This document shows, piece by piece, positions 8,516 through 20,300 of a stretch of DNA of 64,000 nt. The notes beneath the pieces are model-generated. The model had not been told where the DNA came from and did not search any database. It saw only the letters and a list, made by a program, of their open reading frames with translations. This DNA is from Pseudomonas sp. GGS8 (GTDB lineage: Bacteria; Pseudomonadota; Gammaproteobacteria; Pseudomonadales; Pseudomonadaceae). The position numbers and the translations under genes are program-made. Positions within the stretch are counted from its first letter, which is position 1. Every line of letters starts with the position of its first letter. Where the stretch lies: the NCBI RefSeq assembly GCF_024168645.1, contig NZ_JALJWF010000001.1, forward strand, positions 4,839,501 through 4,903,500, written 5' to 3'.

Positions 8516-11500
8516 TCAGGCGCTGCCATGGACAATGTCGGTATTCAGCAGATCGACTCCGACCAAGGTGATGGTCGTGATTTGTCCGCCCGTTTCGGCA
8601 ATCGTCACGATGCTGTTTGCGCCGCTGTTGTCGATCGACTGCACAACGGCGTTCTGGTCGCCGTTGAGCACCAGCGTGTCGCGCAGGCCTGCGCTCGCAT
8701 CGAAGCCGGTGATCTGGTACTTGTTTTGGGTGAATGACAAATCGACGTTGAAGGCATCCCGCTGACCGGCCGTACCCGCCAGCGTGAAGTCGAAGGTGGT
8801 GCCCAAGTCGTTGGCGAACAGGTTGGCGTCAAACGTACTCGTCGCCGAGTCCCCATCCTTGTCCGTCAGCGTCGCGTTGAACGCCAGCTTGACATCGCTG
8901 GCCAGGTTCTCGGTCTGCTGAATGAACTGGATCACCGGGATCTTGACGTCGCCTCGACCCATTGTGAGCTGAACCGCGTCGATCAACTTCGTGCCCTGCT
9001 GCTGAACGAGGAAGGACACTTGTCCGCCGGCCTCCGGTGTCAGGGTGTTCACCTCGGTGAGGTTCGAGAAGGTGCCATCCTCGTAGTAGATCCGGTAGTA
9101 CAGGTCCTCGGTCGCCGTGTTGTAACCCCCGACGGAGTTGTCGATGAAGACTTTCATCCCCGTCAGCAGGCTCTCCGGATTGATCACGAAACTTTCATCG
9201 GCATTGCTGATGGCCGCCAGGCTGTCTCCCTGGAGAATGTTATTGCCGACGCCGATGCCGGACGTGCTGACGTTCATGGCCGCCGAGTCGATGTACGAGG
9301 GCAGGGGGGTGGTCTGTAGCTGGGCTTCGGTAGGGTCGGGTTTACCGAGCCCGATACCGCTCAGGATGTCCGCCGTCGACGCCGTTGCCTTGGCGGAAAA
9401 GAACACAATCTCCTCGGATGGCGAAGGAATCGTCGGCGGATTCTGCGTCGGGATCAACAAGGTGCGCACTGGATCCGGGCCGCCGGCACTGAGCGAGCCG
9501 TCGGCACTGCTGAGCACGATCGTCGAACTGAAGCCTTGCACCAGGTCCAGTGTATAGCTGCCATTGGTATAGGCGGTCAGCGTGTAGTCGACGCTGGTAT
9601 TCGCGGTGGAGGCGTTGTTGTCGAAATCGCCGGTCAACGTCCCTGCGAAGTGGTAGGCACCATTGGCGTCCGGTGAGGGCGACTGCTCGGTGAGCGTGCC
9701 GGTGCCGGTGGTGGTCGTGTTGTCTGGCCTGACGAGGGTGAACTGGTTATTCACCAACGAAATATCCAGCCCGGTTGCACCCAGTCCGTCGGCTCCGGTC
9801 GAATGATCCCAGTATCCTTGTTGTGGAAGGACACTACCGGTGCCGATCAGGTTGCCGAAGGCGAGTGATGGGCCGTCGTCCTTGAACACCAGGTTCTGCC
9901 CGATGTTCAGGGTCGCCTGGGCGCTGTCGCCGTCCCCATCGGTCTTGGTCGCTATCAGCGTCACCAGGTTGTCCGCCGACAGCGTCGTCGAATCATCGGG
10001 ATTGCTGGCGTTGGGATGCACCACGGCGCGGAGTTGGTCGAGGGTGACGTCGCCATTGGCGGCGACACTGGCGGTGAACACCAGCAAGTTGCTGGTGGCC
10101 GTGCGGCCTTCGACCACGCCGCCGTTGAGCGACAGGTTCACCGCTTGGCCGCTGGCCGTGTCCACCAGCCCGGAGGCACCCACCACTACGCCCAGCGCAT
10201 AGGTCAGGGTGCCAGCCCCATCGGCGCCAAACGCCGAGGTGAAGTTGGCCGCGAGGCTCTTGGTATCGTTGGTCGCCAGCACCGTCTCATCGACTGTCAG
10301 CGTCGGTTCCGTGCCGGTGGTGCTGATGCTGGGCCCGTCGTCCTTGAACACCAGGTTCTGGCCGATGTTGAGGCTCGTGTGGGCGCTGTCGCCGTCCTTG
10401 TCGGTGATGGTTGCCGTCAGCGTCACCAGGTTGTCCGCGGTCAGGGTCTTCGAATCATCGGGATTGGTCGTGACGGAATGCACCACGGCGCGGATCTGGT
10501 CGAGGGTGACGTCGCCATTGGCGGCCACGCTGACGGTGAACACCAGATCGTTGCTCGTCGCCGTGCGGCCTTCCACCACTGCGCCGTTAAGCGACAAATT
10601 CACCACTTGGCCGGTGGCCGTGTCCACTAGCCCGGAGGCACCCGCGACCACGCCCAGCGCATAGGTCAGTGTTCCTGCACCGTCAGCGCCATACGCCGAG
10701 CTGAAGTTGGCCGCGAAACTCTGGGTATCGTTGGTGGCCAGCACCGTTTCGTCGACCGTCAGCGTTGGCTCGGTGCCTGTGGTGCTGATGCTTGGCCCGT
10801 CGTCCTTGAACACCAGGTTCTGGCCGATGTTGAGGCTCGCTTGGGCACTGTCGCCGTCCTTGTCGGTCTTGGTTGCCGTCAGCGTTACCAGATTGTCCGC
10901 GGTCAGGGTCTTCGAATCATCCGGATTGGTGGTGTTGGGATGCACCACGGCGCGGAGTTGGTCGAGGGTGACGTCGCCATTGGTAGCGACGCTGACCGTG
11001 AACACCAGCAGGTTGGTCGTGGCCGTGTGGCCTTCGACCACGGTGCCGTTGAGCGACAGGTTGACGGCCTCGCCCGTGGCCGTGTCCACCAGCCCGGAGC
11101 CACCGGCGACCACGCCCAGCGCATAGGTCAGCGTGCCCGCGCCATCAGCGCCAAACGCCGAGCTGAAGTTGGCGGCAAAGCTCTGGGTGGCGTTGGTTGC
11201 CAGTACCGTTTCGTCCACCGTCAACGTTGGTTCCGTGCCGGTGGTGCTGATGCTCGGTCCGTCGTCCTTGAACACCAGGTTCTGGCCGATGTTGAGGCTC
11301 GTATGAGCGCTGTCGCCGTCCTTGTCGGTGATGGTTGCCGTCAGCGTCACCAGATTGTCCGCGGTCAGGGTCTTCGAATCATCCGGATTGGTGGTGTTGG
11401 GATGCACCACGGCGCGGAGTTGGTCGAGGGTGACGTCGCCATTGGTAGCGACGCTGACCGTGAACACCAGCAGGTTGGTCGTGGCCGTGTGGCCTTCGAC

Positions 11501-14116
11501 CACGGTGCCGTTGAGCGACAGGTTGACGGCCTCGCCCGTGGCCGTGTCCACCAGCCCGGAGCCACCGGCGACCACGCCCAGCGCATAGGTCAGCGTGCCC
11601 GCGCCATCAGCGCCAAACGCCGAGCTGAAGTTGGCGGCAAAGTTCTGGGTGGCATCGGTCGTCAGCACCGTTTCGTCCACCGTCAGCGTTGGCTCGGTGC
11701 CGGTGGTACTGATGCTCGGTCCGTCGTCCTTGAACACCAGGTTCTGGCCGATGTTGAGGGTAGCCTGGGCGCTGTCACCGTCTTTGTCGGTCTTGGTCGC
11801 GGTCAGAGTCACCAGGTTGTCCGAGGTCAGGCTCTTCGAATCATCCGGATTGATTGGGTCGGAGTGCACCACGGCGCGGAGCTGATCGAGGGTGACGTCG
11901 CCATTGGCGGCCACACTGACCGTGAACACCAGCAGGTTGCTGGTGGCGGTGCGGCCTTCGACCACGGTTCCGTTGAGCGACAGGTTGACGGCCTCACCGG
12001 TGGCGGTGTCGGTCAGCCCGGAGCCGCCGGCGACCACGCCCAGCGCATAGGTCAGCGTACCCGCACCGTCAGCGCCAAACGCCGAGCTGAAGTTGGCGGC
12101 AAAGTTCTGGGTGGCGTCGGTGGCCAGCACCGTTTCGTCGATTGTCAGCGTCGGCTCCGTGCCGGTGGTGCTGATGCTCGGCCCGTCGTCCTTGAACACC
12201 AGGTTCTGCCCGATGTTGAGCGTGGCGTGGGCGCTGTCACCGTCGCCATCGGTCTTGGTTGCCGTCAACGTCACCAGGTTGTCTGCGGTCAGGGTCTTCG
12301 AATCATCCGGATTGGTCGCATCGGAATGCACCACGGCGCGGATCTGGTCGAGGGTGACGTCGCCATTGGCGGCAACGCTGACGGTGAACACCAACAGGTT
12401 GGTGGTGGCCGTGCGGCCTTCCACTACGGTGCCGTTGAGCGACAGGTTGACCGCCTCATTGGTGGCGGTGTCGGTCAGCCCGGAGGCTCCTGTGACCACG
12501 CCCAGCGCATAGGTCAGCGTGCCGGCACCGTCAGCGCCAAACGCCGACGTGAAGTTGGCGGCAAAGCTCTGGGTAGCGTTGGTCGCCAGTACCGTTTCAT
12601 CGACCGTCAGGGTCGGCTCGGTGCCGGTGGTGCTGATGCTCGGCCCATCGTCTTCGAAAATCATCTTGGAGCCGATTTCGGCGGTTGACGTGCTGGACTG
12701 CAGCACCTTGAAACCGCCAATGTCGAAGTCAGCGTGCGTCTTGTCGCCGCTCTTGTCGGTCAGCAACCCGGCGTTCTCGATCATCACGCGGTTGTGGTCG
12801 GTCGCCGTGCTGTAGGTGATCTGCGAATCGGTCGGAACGCCGGTGATCAGCACCGTGCCGTCGGCGTTGTAGGTGATGACGGCGCTGCTGACGGTGGCGC
12901 CCGCGAACGTCTTCACGGTGACACTGCCGTTGATGATCGCGACCTTTTCGGTGCTGTCGTTGGCGTAGCTGTTGACGAAGTTGACGCCGCTCTGCGACCC
13001 GCTGACGTTGTCGGCGTTCTTGACAGCGGTGAGCAAGAGCTTCGCGGTTGTACCGCCCGTCTCCTGTACGACCTTGAAGGTCGCGGAGCGGGCGCCGAAG
13101 TACTGGGTGAAGTCGATGTTCGCTTCGACACCTGCTTCGCCCGGGCTCAGGTTGGGGATCGTGAAGTCCGCCTTGGCTCCGGTGACGAAGCTGAAGCGCA
13201 GGCCTTCCTGTTCGGTGATCGCCTGGTTGTTGGTGCCCAGGGTTGTGCTGCCGCCGCCCTGGCTGCTGTTGACCGTGTCGGCGCTGGTGATGGCGGCACT
13301 GCTTGCCGACTGATCCAGCGGATCCCTGCCGGTGACGACGATCGAGACACCGGGAATCCGGCCGTTCGCATCGGCCGTCGCGCCCGCGGTCGTGAACATC
13401 AGGAACAACTGCTGGCCCGACGGCGCATTGGCCAGACTGAATTCCGCATCCTGACCGGCTCCGATGAACACCTTGTTCAGCAGATTGACCGCATCGTCGG
13501 GGTTGCTGGCGTCCGGATGTTTGAGGGGTTGGTACTCCACAGTCCAGATTTTTCCGCCCGAGAGCGGCGATCCGGTTTCTTCGATATAGGCCGCGAACAC
13601 GATCGCGCCGGTTGGGCCTCCGGCTCGGCCCAGAAGGATGTTGTCGTTTGTATCGGTATACAGAAGGATGCTGGTGCCATTGATAGTATCCAGTCCGCTG
13701 TCCACGCCATTGAGCGCTGCGCCTGTGCTGTCGACGAAGCTGATATTGGTAATGGTTGCTCCGGGGTCAGCGCTGACGCTGAACGCATTGCTGCCGGTAT
13801 TGCCTGCGGCACCGGTGTAGCCACTCAAGGCTGCACCTGTTGCGGTACCTGCACCCAGTGCGGTCAAACGGGTAGAGAAAGTCGAGGGCAGGGAGGCCAG
13901 CAGAATGTCGTTGTCATCAGCGTCCCCCGCAGGGCTTGGCGTGGCGGTGCTGTTCTGCAATCCGGTCGTTTCGTCCAGTGTAACGTTCGCGCCGGAGGCC
14001 ACAACGCTTAGAGCGTTGACGGTAACCGATGTTGTCACCACTGAGTCGAGGGTTGAAATATATAGGGGGGCAGGATCGCTCGTTAGCAATGAATTTTGCT
14101 CGCCAATAGCAGCCAT
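8516..14116 (-). CDS. Giant type I-secreted repeat protein 1 (six 154-aa repeats)
   Basis: This 1866 aa acidic, Asp/Thr/Ala/Gly-rich protein has almost no Cys and no Sec signal peptide. Residues 1 to about 490 are an N-terminal module of type A (it contains GRDPLDQSASSAAITSAD). Residues about 491-1414 are exactly six 154-aa repeats starting DDGPSISTTGTEPTL and ending TDKDGDSAHATLNIGQNLVF, of the type annotated as DUF5801/T1SS-143. The last 452 residues end in a region resembling a type I secretion signal (DTLVLNGDQ...LVGVDLLNTDIVHGSA). The DKDGD segments could bind calcium; classical GGxGxDxUx nonapeptides are absent. The ATG at 14116 has GGAG six bases upstream. It is probably exported by the 2601-7052 system; adhesion or matrix function is inferred. 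Confidence 0.9.
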   Translation of the reverse strand: MAAIGEQNSLLTSDPAPLYISTLDSVVTTSVTVNALSVVASGANVTLDETTGLQNSTATPSPAGDADDNDILLASLPSTFSTRLTALGAGTATGAALSGYTGAAGNTGSNAFSVSADPGATITNISFVDSTGAALNGVDSGLDTINGTSILLYTDTNDNILLGRAGGPTGAIVFAAYIEETGSPLSGGKIWTVEYQPLKHPDASNPDDAVNLLNKVFIGAGQDAEFSLANAPSGQQLFLMFTTAGATADANGRIPGVSIVVTGRDPLDQSASSAAITSADTVNSSQGGGSTTLGTNNQAITEQEGLRFSFVTGAKADFTIPNLSPGEAGVEANIDFTQYFGARSATFKVVQETGGTTAKLLLTAVKNADNVSGSQSGVNFVNSYANDSTEKVAIINGSVTVKTFAGATVSSAVITYNADGTVLITGVPTDSQITYSTATDHNRVMIENAGLLTDKSGDKTHADFDIGGFKVLQSSTSTAEIGSKMIFEDDGPSISTTGTEPTLTVDETVLATNATQSFAANFTSAFGADGAGTLTYALGVVTGASGLTDTATNEAVNLSLNGTVVEGRTATTNLLVFTVSVAANGDVTLDQIRAVVHSDATNPDDSKTLTADNLVTLTATKTDGDGDSAHATLNIGQNLVFKDDGPSISTTGTEPTLTIDETVLATDATQNFAANFSSAFGADGAGTLTYALGVVAGGSGLTDTATGEAVNLSLNGTVVEGRTATSNLLVFTVSVAANGDVTLDQLRAVVHSDPINPDDSKSLTSDNLVTLTATKTDKDGDSAQATLNIGQNLVFKDDGPSISTTGTEPTLTVDETVLTTDATQNFAANFSSAFGADGAGTLTYALGVVAGGSGLVDTATGEAVNLSLNGTVVEGHTATTNLLVFTVSVATNGDVTLDQLRAVVHPNTTNPDDSKTLTADNLVTLTATITDKDGDSAHTSLNIGQNLVFKDDGPSISTTGTEPTLTVDETVLATNATQSFAANFSSAFGADGAGTLTYALGVVAGGSGLVDTATGEAVNLSLNGTVVEGHTATTNLLVFTVSVATNGDVTLDQLRAVVHPNTTNPDDSKTLTADNLVTLTATKTDKDGDSAQASLNIGQNLVFKDDGPSISTTGTEPTLTVDETVLATNDTQSFAANFSSAYGADGAGTLTYALGVVAGASGLVDTATGQVVNLSLNGAVVEGRTATSNDLVFTVSVAANGDVTLDQIRAVVHSVTTNPDDSKTLTADNLVTLTATITDKDGDSAHTSLNIGQNLVFKDDGPSISTTGTEPTLTVDETVLATNDTKSLAANFTSAFGADGAGTLTYALGVVVGASGLVDTASGQAVNLSLNGGVVEGRTATSNLLVFTASVAANGDVTLDQLRAVVHPNASNPDDSTTLSADNLVTLIATKTDGDGDSAQATLNIGQNLVFKDDGPSLAFGNLIGTGSVLPQQGYWDHSTGADGLGATGLDISLVNNQFTLVRPDNTTTTGTGTLTEQSPSPDANGAYHFAGTLTGDFDNNASTANTSVDYTLTAYTNGSYTLDLVQGFSSTIVLSSADGSLSAGGPDPVRTLLIPTQNPPTIPSPSEEIVFFSAKATASTADILSGIGLGKPDPTEAQLQTTPLPSYIDSAAMNVSTSGIGVGNNILQGDSLAAISNADESFVINPESLLTGMKVFIDNSVGGYNTATEDLYYRIYYEDGTFSNLTEVNTLTPEAGGQVSFLVQQQGTKLIDAVQLTMGRGDVKIPVIQFIQQTENLASDVKLAFNATLTDKDGDSATSTFDANLFANDLGTTFDFTLAGTAGQRDAFNVDLSFTQNKYQITGFDASAGLRDTLVLNGDQNAVVQSIDNSGANSIVTIAETGGQITTITLVGVDLLNTDIVHGSA
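9873..12644 (-). repeat. Six tandem 462-bp repeats in repeat protein 1
   Basis: The array is exactly 2772 bp, or 6 x 462, measured between equivalent CCRTCGTCY anchors at both ends. Units differ by scattered substitutions and never by indels, so the frame is kept. Two neighbouring units share about 290 identical bases (10888-11180 against 11350-11642), which indicates recent duplication or conversion. Confidence 0.95.
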
Positions 14117-14206
14117 GACTTTCTCCAGAGCAATTGCGGTCATCGAGGCCTGACCGTTGACCATTGGTCGCAACTATGGAGAAGCGCCGGGGATTGCACA
14201 TCAGCC

Positions 14207-14233
14207 GAAACTCCCACGCGGGGTGGGAGTTTC
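14207..14233 (-). promoter_or_regulatory. Conserved hairpin in the 5' region of repeat protein 1
   Basis: A perfect 11-bp inverted repeat (GAAACTCCCAC/GTGGGAGTTTC, 5-base loop) sits 91-117 bases upstream of the chosen start. Related hairpins are at the same distance before the other three paralogues. No T-tract follows on the minus strand, so it is more likely an operator or an mRNA leader structure than a terminator. Confidence 0.6.
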
Positions 14234-14343
14234 AGACTAGTCGTGCTCGTCGGAGGCCTGCCGCAGGGTGCCCAGTGTTCAAGTCTTGTGGTGTTCGAGC
14301 GCTCACAGCGAATGCGATCAGTGCGGATCTGATATTGGCACTG

Positions 14344-14380
14344 CAAAAAAATGCGAGGGTGGTTTCCACCACCCTCGCAT
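14344..14380 (-). terminator. Terminator of repeat protein 2
   Basis: On the minus strand a 12-bp stem (ATGCGAGGGTGG type, arms 14351-14362 and 14369-14380) is followed by seven T residues, immediately after the stop codon of the 14400-20429 gene. Confidence 0.85.
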
Positions 14381-14399
14381 CCTTTACGCGTGCGCTGCC

Positions 14400-17300
14400 T
14401 CAGGCGCTGCCATGGACTATGTCGGTATTCAGCAGATCAACCCCGACCAAGGTGATGGTCGTGATTTGTCCGCCCGTTTCGGCAACCGTCACGATGCTGT
14501 TTGCGCCGCTGTTGTCGATCGACTGGACAACGGCGCCCTGGTCGCCGTTGAGCACCAGCGTGTCGCGCAGCCCTGCGTTCGCATCGAAGCCGGTGATCTG
14601 GTACTTGTTTTGGGTGAATGACAAATCGACGTTGAAGGCATCCCGCTCACCGCTCGTACCCACCAGGGTGAAATCGAAGGTGGTGCCCAAGTCGTTGGCG
14701 AACAGGTTGGCGTCGAACGTACTCGTCGCCGAGTCCCCATCCTTGTCCGTCAGCGTCGCGTTGAACGCCAGCTTGACATCGCTGGCCAGGCTCTCGGTCT
14801 CGTGAGTGAACTGGATCGTCGGGATCTTGATCTCGCCCCGGGCCATCGTGAGCTGAACCGCGTCGATCAGGTTCGTGCCATTGCTCTGAATGAGGAAGGA
14901 CACCTGTCCACCGGCCTCCGGCGTCACGGTGTTCACCTCGATCAGGTTCGAGAACGTGCCATCCTCGTAGAAAGCCCTGTAGTACAAGTCCTCGGTCGCC
15001 GTGTTGTAACCCCCCACGGAGTTGTCGATGAAGACCTTCATGCTCGTCAGCAGGCTTTCCGGATTGATCACGAAGCTTTCATCGGCAGCACTGATGGCCG
15101 CCAGGTTGTCTCCCTGGAAGAGGTTATTGGCGACGCCGATACCGGACGTGCTGACGTTCATGGCCCTCGGGTCGATGTACGACGGCAGCGGGTTGGTTTG
15201 TAGCTGGGCTTCAGTGGGGTCGGGGGCCCCGAGCCCGATGCCGGTCAGGATGTCCGCAGTCGACGCCGTTGCTTTCGCGGAAAAGAACACAATCTCCTCA
15301 GATGGCGAAGGAATCGTCGGCGGATTCTGCGGCGGGATCAACAATGTGCGCACCGGGTCCGGGCCGCCGGCACTGAGCGAGCCGTCGGCGCTGCTGAGCA
15401 CGATCTCGGAACTGAAGCCTTGCACCAGGTCCAGTGCATAGGTGCCATTGGCAAAGGCGGTCAGTGTGTAGTCGACGCTGGTATTCGCGGTGGCGGCGTT
15501 GTTGTCGAAATCACCGGTCAGAGTTCCTGCGAAGTGGAACGCGCCGTTGACGTCCGGTGAGGGCGATTGCTCGGTGAGCGTGCCGGTCCCGGTGGTGGTC
15601 GTGTTGTCTGGCCGGACGAGGGTGAATTGGTTATTCACCAACGAAATATCCAGACCGGTTGCACCCAGTCCGTCGGCTCCGGTCGAGTGATCCCAGTACC
15701 CTTGCTGTGGAAGGATGCTACCGGTGCCGATCAGGTTGCCAAAGGCGAGTGTAGGGCCGTCGTCCTGGAACACCAGGTTTTGTCCGATGTTCAGGGTGGC
15801 ATGGGCACTGTCGCCGTCCTTGTCGGTGATGGTGGCGGTCAGGGTCACCAGATTGTCCGAGGTCAGACTCGTCGAATCATTCGGATTGGTTGGGTCGGGA
15901 TGCACCACGGCCCGTTGCTGGTCGAGGGTGATATCGCCATTAGCCGCCACGCTGACGGTGAACACCAGCAGGTTGGTGATGGCCGTGCGGCCTTCGACCA
16001 CGCCGCCGTTGAGCGACAGGTTCACCGCCTCACCGGTAGCTGTATCCGTCAGTCCGGAGCCTGCGGCCACCACGCCCAGCGCATAAGTCAGCGTACCGGC
16101 ACCGTCGGCGCCAAACGCCGAAGTGAAGTTCGCCGCGAAGTTCTGGGTGGCGTCGGTCGTCATTACCGTTTCGTCAACCGTCAGGGTTGGTTCCGTGCCG
16201 GTGGTGCTGATGCTTGGCTCGTCGTCCTTGAACACCAGGTTCTGGCCGATGTTCAGTGTCGCATGGGCACTGTCGCCATCCTTGTCGGTGATGGTGGCGG
16301 TCAGGGTCACCAGATTGTCCGAGGTCAGCGTCTTCGAATCATCCGGATTGGTTGCGTCGGGATGTACCACGGCGCGGATCTGGTCAAGGGTAACGTCACC
16401 ATTGGCGGCGACGCTGACGGTGAACACCAGATCGTTGCTAATCGCCGTGCGGCCTTCCACGACTGTACCGTTAAGCGACAAATTCACCGCTTGGCCGGTA
16501 GCGGTATCGGTCAGCCCGGAACCGCCCGCGACCACGCCCAACGCATAGGTCAACGTACCCGCACCGTCAGCGCCAAACGCCGAGCTGAAGTTGGCGGTAA
16601 AGCTCTGGGTGTCGTTGGTCGCCAGCACTGTTTCGTCGACCGTCAGGATTGGCTCCGTGCCAGTGGTGCTGATACTTGGCCCGTCATCCTTGAACACCAG
16701 GTTCTGGCCGATGTTCAGCGTCGCATGGGCGCTGTCGCCGTCCTTGTCGGTGATGGTGGCGGTCAGGGTCACCAGGTTGTCCGAGGTCAGGCTGGTCGAA
16801 TCATCCGGATTGGTGGCATCGGGATGTACCACGGCGCGGATCTGGTCGAGGGTGACATCACCATTGGCGGCGACGTTGACGGTGAATACCAGATCGTTGC
16901 TAATCGCCGTGCGGCCTTCCACGACTGTACCGTTAAGCGTCAAATTCACCGCTTGGCCGGTAGCGGTATCGGTCAGCCCGGAACCGCCCGCGACCACGCC
17001 CAACGCATAGGTCAACGTACCCGCACCGTCAGCGCCAAACGCCGAGCTGAAGTTCGCCGTAAAGCTCTGGGTATCGTTGGTCGCCAGCACTGTTTCGTCG
17101 ACGGTCAAGGTTGGCTCGGTGCCGGTGGTGCTGATGCTTGGCCCGTCGTCCTTGAACACCAGGTTCTGCCCGATGTCGAGGGTCGCATGGGCACTGTCGC
17201 CATCCTTGTCGGTGATGGTCGCCTTCAGGGTCACCAGATTGTCCGCCGACAGGCTTGTCGAATCATCCGGATTGGTTGGGTCGGGATGCACCACGGCCCG

Positions 17301-20300
17301 TTGCTGATCGAGAGTGACGTCACCGTTGGCGGCGACACTGACGGTGAATACCAGCAGATTGGTGGTGGCGGTGCGGCCTTCGACCACGGTGCCGTTGAGC
17401 GACAGGTTGACCGCCTCACCGGTGGCGGTGTCCGTCAGCCCGGAAGCACCCGCTACTACGCCCAGCGCATAGGTCAGGGTGCCCGCGCCATCGGCGCCAA
17501 ACGCCGAGGTGAAGTTGGCGGCAAAGTTCTGGGTAGCGTCAGTCGTCAGTACCGTTTCGTCGACCGTCAGTGTTGGCTCCGTACCGGTGCTGCTGATGCT
17601 GGGGCCGTCATCCTTGAACACCAGGTTCTGGCCGATGTCCAGGGTTGCATGGGCACTGTCACCATCCTTGTCGGTGATGGTGGCGGTCAGGGTCACCAGG
17701 TTGTCCGCCGACAGGCTTGTCGAATCATCCGGATTGGTTGGGTCGGGATGCACCACGGCCCGTTGCTGATCGAGAGTGACGTCACCATTGGCGGCGACAC
17801 TGACGGTGAACACCAGCAGGTTGGTGGTGGCCGTGCGGCCTTCGACCACTGCGCCGTTGAGCGACAGGTTGACGGCCTCACCGGTGGCGGTGTCGGTCAG
17901 CCCGGAGGCACCCGCCACCACGCCCAGCGCATAGGTCAATGTGCCCGCGCCATCAGCACCAAACGCCGAGGTGAAGTTGGCCGCGAAGTTCTGGGTGGCG
18001 TCAGTGGTCAGCACCGTTTCGTCCACTGTCAGCGTCGGTTCCGTGCCGGTGCTGCTGATGCTGGGGCCGTCATCCTTGAACACCAGGTTTTGCCCGATGT
18101 TGAGCGTGGCATGGCTGCTATCGCCGTCCTTGTCGGTGATAGTTGCCGTCAGCGTCACCAGGTTGTCCGAAGTCAGACTCGTCGAATCATCGGGGTTGGT
18201 GGCGTCGGGATGCACCACCGCCCGTTGCTGGTCGAGGGTGACGTCACCGTTGGCGGCCACGCTGAGCGTGAACACCAGCAGGTTGGTGGTGGCGGTGCGG
18301 CCTTCAACCACGGTGCCGTTGAGCGACAGATTGACGGCCTCACCGGTAGCCGTATCCGTCAGCCCGGAGGCACCGGCTACCACGCCCAGCGCATAGGTCA
18401 GCGTGCCCGCGCCATCAGCACCAAACGCCGAGGTGAAGTTTGCGGCGAAGTTCTGGGTGGCGTCGGTGGTCAACACCGTTTCGTCGACCGTCAGTGTTGG
18501 CTCGCTGCCGGTGGTGCTGATGCTGGGCCCATCGTCCTTGAACACCAGGTTCTGCCCGATGTTGAGGGTCGCGTGGGCACTGTCGCCGTCCTTGTCGGTG
18601 ATGGTGGCCGTCAGCGTCACCAGATTGTCCGAGGTCAGGCTCGTTGAATCATCCGGATTGGTCGCATCAGGATGCACCACCGCCCGGAGTTGGTCGAGGG
18701 TGACGTCACCGTTGGCAGCGACGCTGACCGTGAACACCAGCAGGTTGGTGGTGGCTGTTCGACCTTCGACTACTGTGCCGTTGAGCGACAGGTTGACTGC
18801 CTCACCAGTGGCCGTGTCGGTCAGCCCGGAGCCACCCGCGACCACGCCCAACGCATAGGTCAGCGTACCGGCACCATCGGCGCCAAACGCCGAGCTGAAG
18901 TTGGCGGTAAAGTTCTGGGTAGCGTCGGTGGTCAGTACCGTTTCGTCCACGGTCAGCGTCGGCTCCGTGCCGGTCGCACTGACGCTCGGCCCGTCGTCTT
19001 CGAAGATCATCTTGGAGCCGATTTCGGCGGTCGAGGTGGAGGCTTGGCGCAGCGAGAAGCCGCCGATATCAAAATCGGCGTGGTTATCGCCTCTGGCGTC
19101 GAGGGCCGCGCCGTTCTCGATGAGTACGCGGTTGTGATCCGATGTCGTGGTGTATTCAATCTGGTAGCCGGCTTTAATGCCGGTGAGTGTTGCAACCCCA
19201 CCCGTAAAGCTGATGGTGATGGTCGGATCATTCACCGAGCCGTCGGAATTTTCGATCACCAGCCCGGTGCTATTGTTGATGACTTGAACATTGGTGATGG
19301 CAACCGGCGTGTCATTCGCATAGCCGTTGATGAAATTCGCGCCAGGTTCAGCGGCGGTGTTGAATGCGCTGATTTTTACCACCGCACTCTTGCCGCTTTG
19401 CAACTGCACGACGTCGAAATTGGCCGATGTCGAATTGTAGACACCGGTAAAGTCGATGTTGGATTCAACATCGGCTTCGGTCTGGCTAAGGTTGGGAACG
19501 GTCACATCCTGCCTGGCACCGGTGACGAACGAAAAGCGGATGCCTTCCTGTTCCACAATCATCTGGTTATTGGTGCCGATGGTGGTCGGGCCACCGCCCT
19601 GGCTGGTATTGATCGTGTCGCCAGTGTTTATGTTGGCGCCACTCGACTGGTCTGCGGGATCCTTGCCGGTGGCGATGATGGTGGGATCGGTGATCCGTGT
19701 GACACCATTGATAACTTCAGTTGTCGGGTTCGCTTTCGTGAACATCAGGAAGAGGTTCTGACCGGAGGGCGCACCGGCCAGGCTGAATCCCAGGTCCTGA
19801 CTGACTCCGACGAACACCTTATCCTGCAGATTGAGCGAATCATCGGGGTTCGTCGCATCTGGATGCTTGAGCGGTTGGTATTCCACGGTCCAGATCTTGC
19901 CGCCTGAGACCGGCGATCCGGTTTCTTCGATATAGGCAGCGAACACGATCGCGCCGCTTGCGCTTCCGGCTCGGCCCACAAGGATGTTGTTATTGTTCGT
20001 ATCGGTGTAGAGAAGGATGCTGGTGCCATCGAGGGTATCCAGTCCACTGTCCACGCCGTCGAGCGGTGCGCCAGCGCTGTCGACGAATCTGATATCGGTG
20101 ACGCCGGACGGGTCGGTGAGGGTGAACGCATTGCTGCCGGTGTTGCCCGCGGCACCGGTATAGCCGCTCAAGGCCGCACCCGTTGCAGTACCTGCCCCCA
20201 GTGCGGTTAAGCGGGTAGAGAAAGCCGAGGGCAGGGATGCCACCAGGATATCGTTATCGTCAGCGTCTCCCGCGGGGCTTGGTGTGGCGGTGAGGTTCTG

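Noticed and set aside
10841..12688. A 615-codon plus-strand open frame across the repeats of protein 1
   Set aside because: Same reason: antisense mirror of the repeats with no ribosome site or domain.
8516..14116. LapA-type retained adhesin
   Set aside because: The N-terminus lacks a recognisable retention module with a LapG cleavage site, and no lapD or lapG gene is nearby.
14207..14233. Treating the conserved 5' hairpins as Rho-independent terminators
   Set aside because: No T-tract follows on either strand, and separate T-tailed terminators exist after each gene.
15567..18647. A 1026-codon plus-strand open frame across the repeat array of protein 2
   Set aside because: It is antisense to the repeat gene, periodic with the 462-bp unit, and rich in Gly, Arg, His and Gln; it arises from GC-rich codon use on the coding strand.
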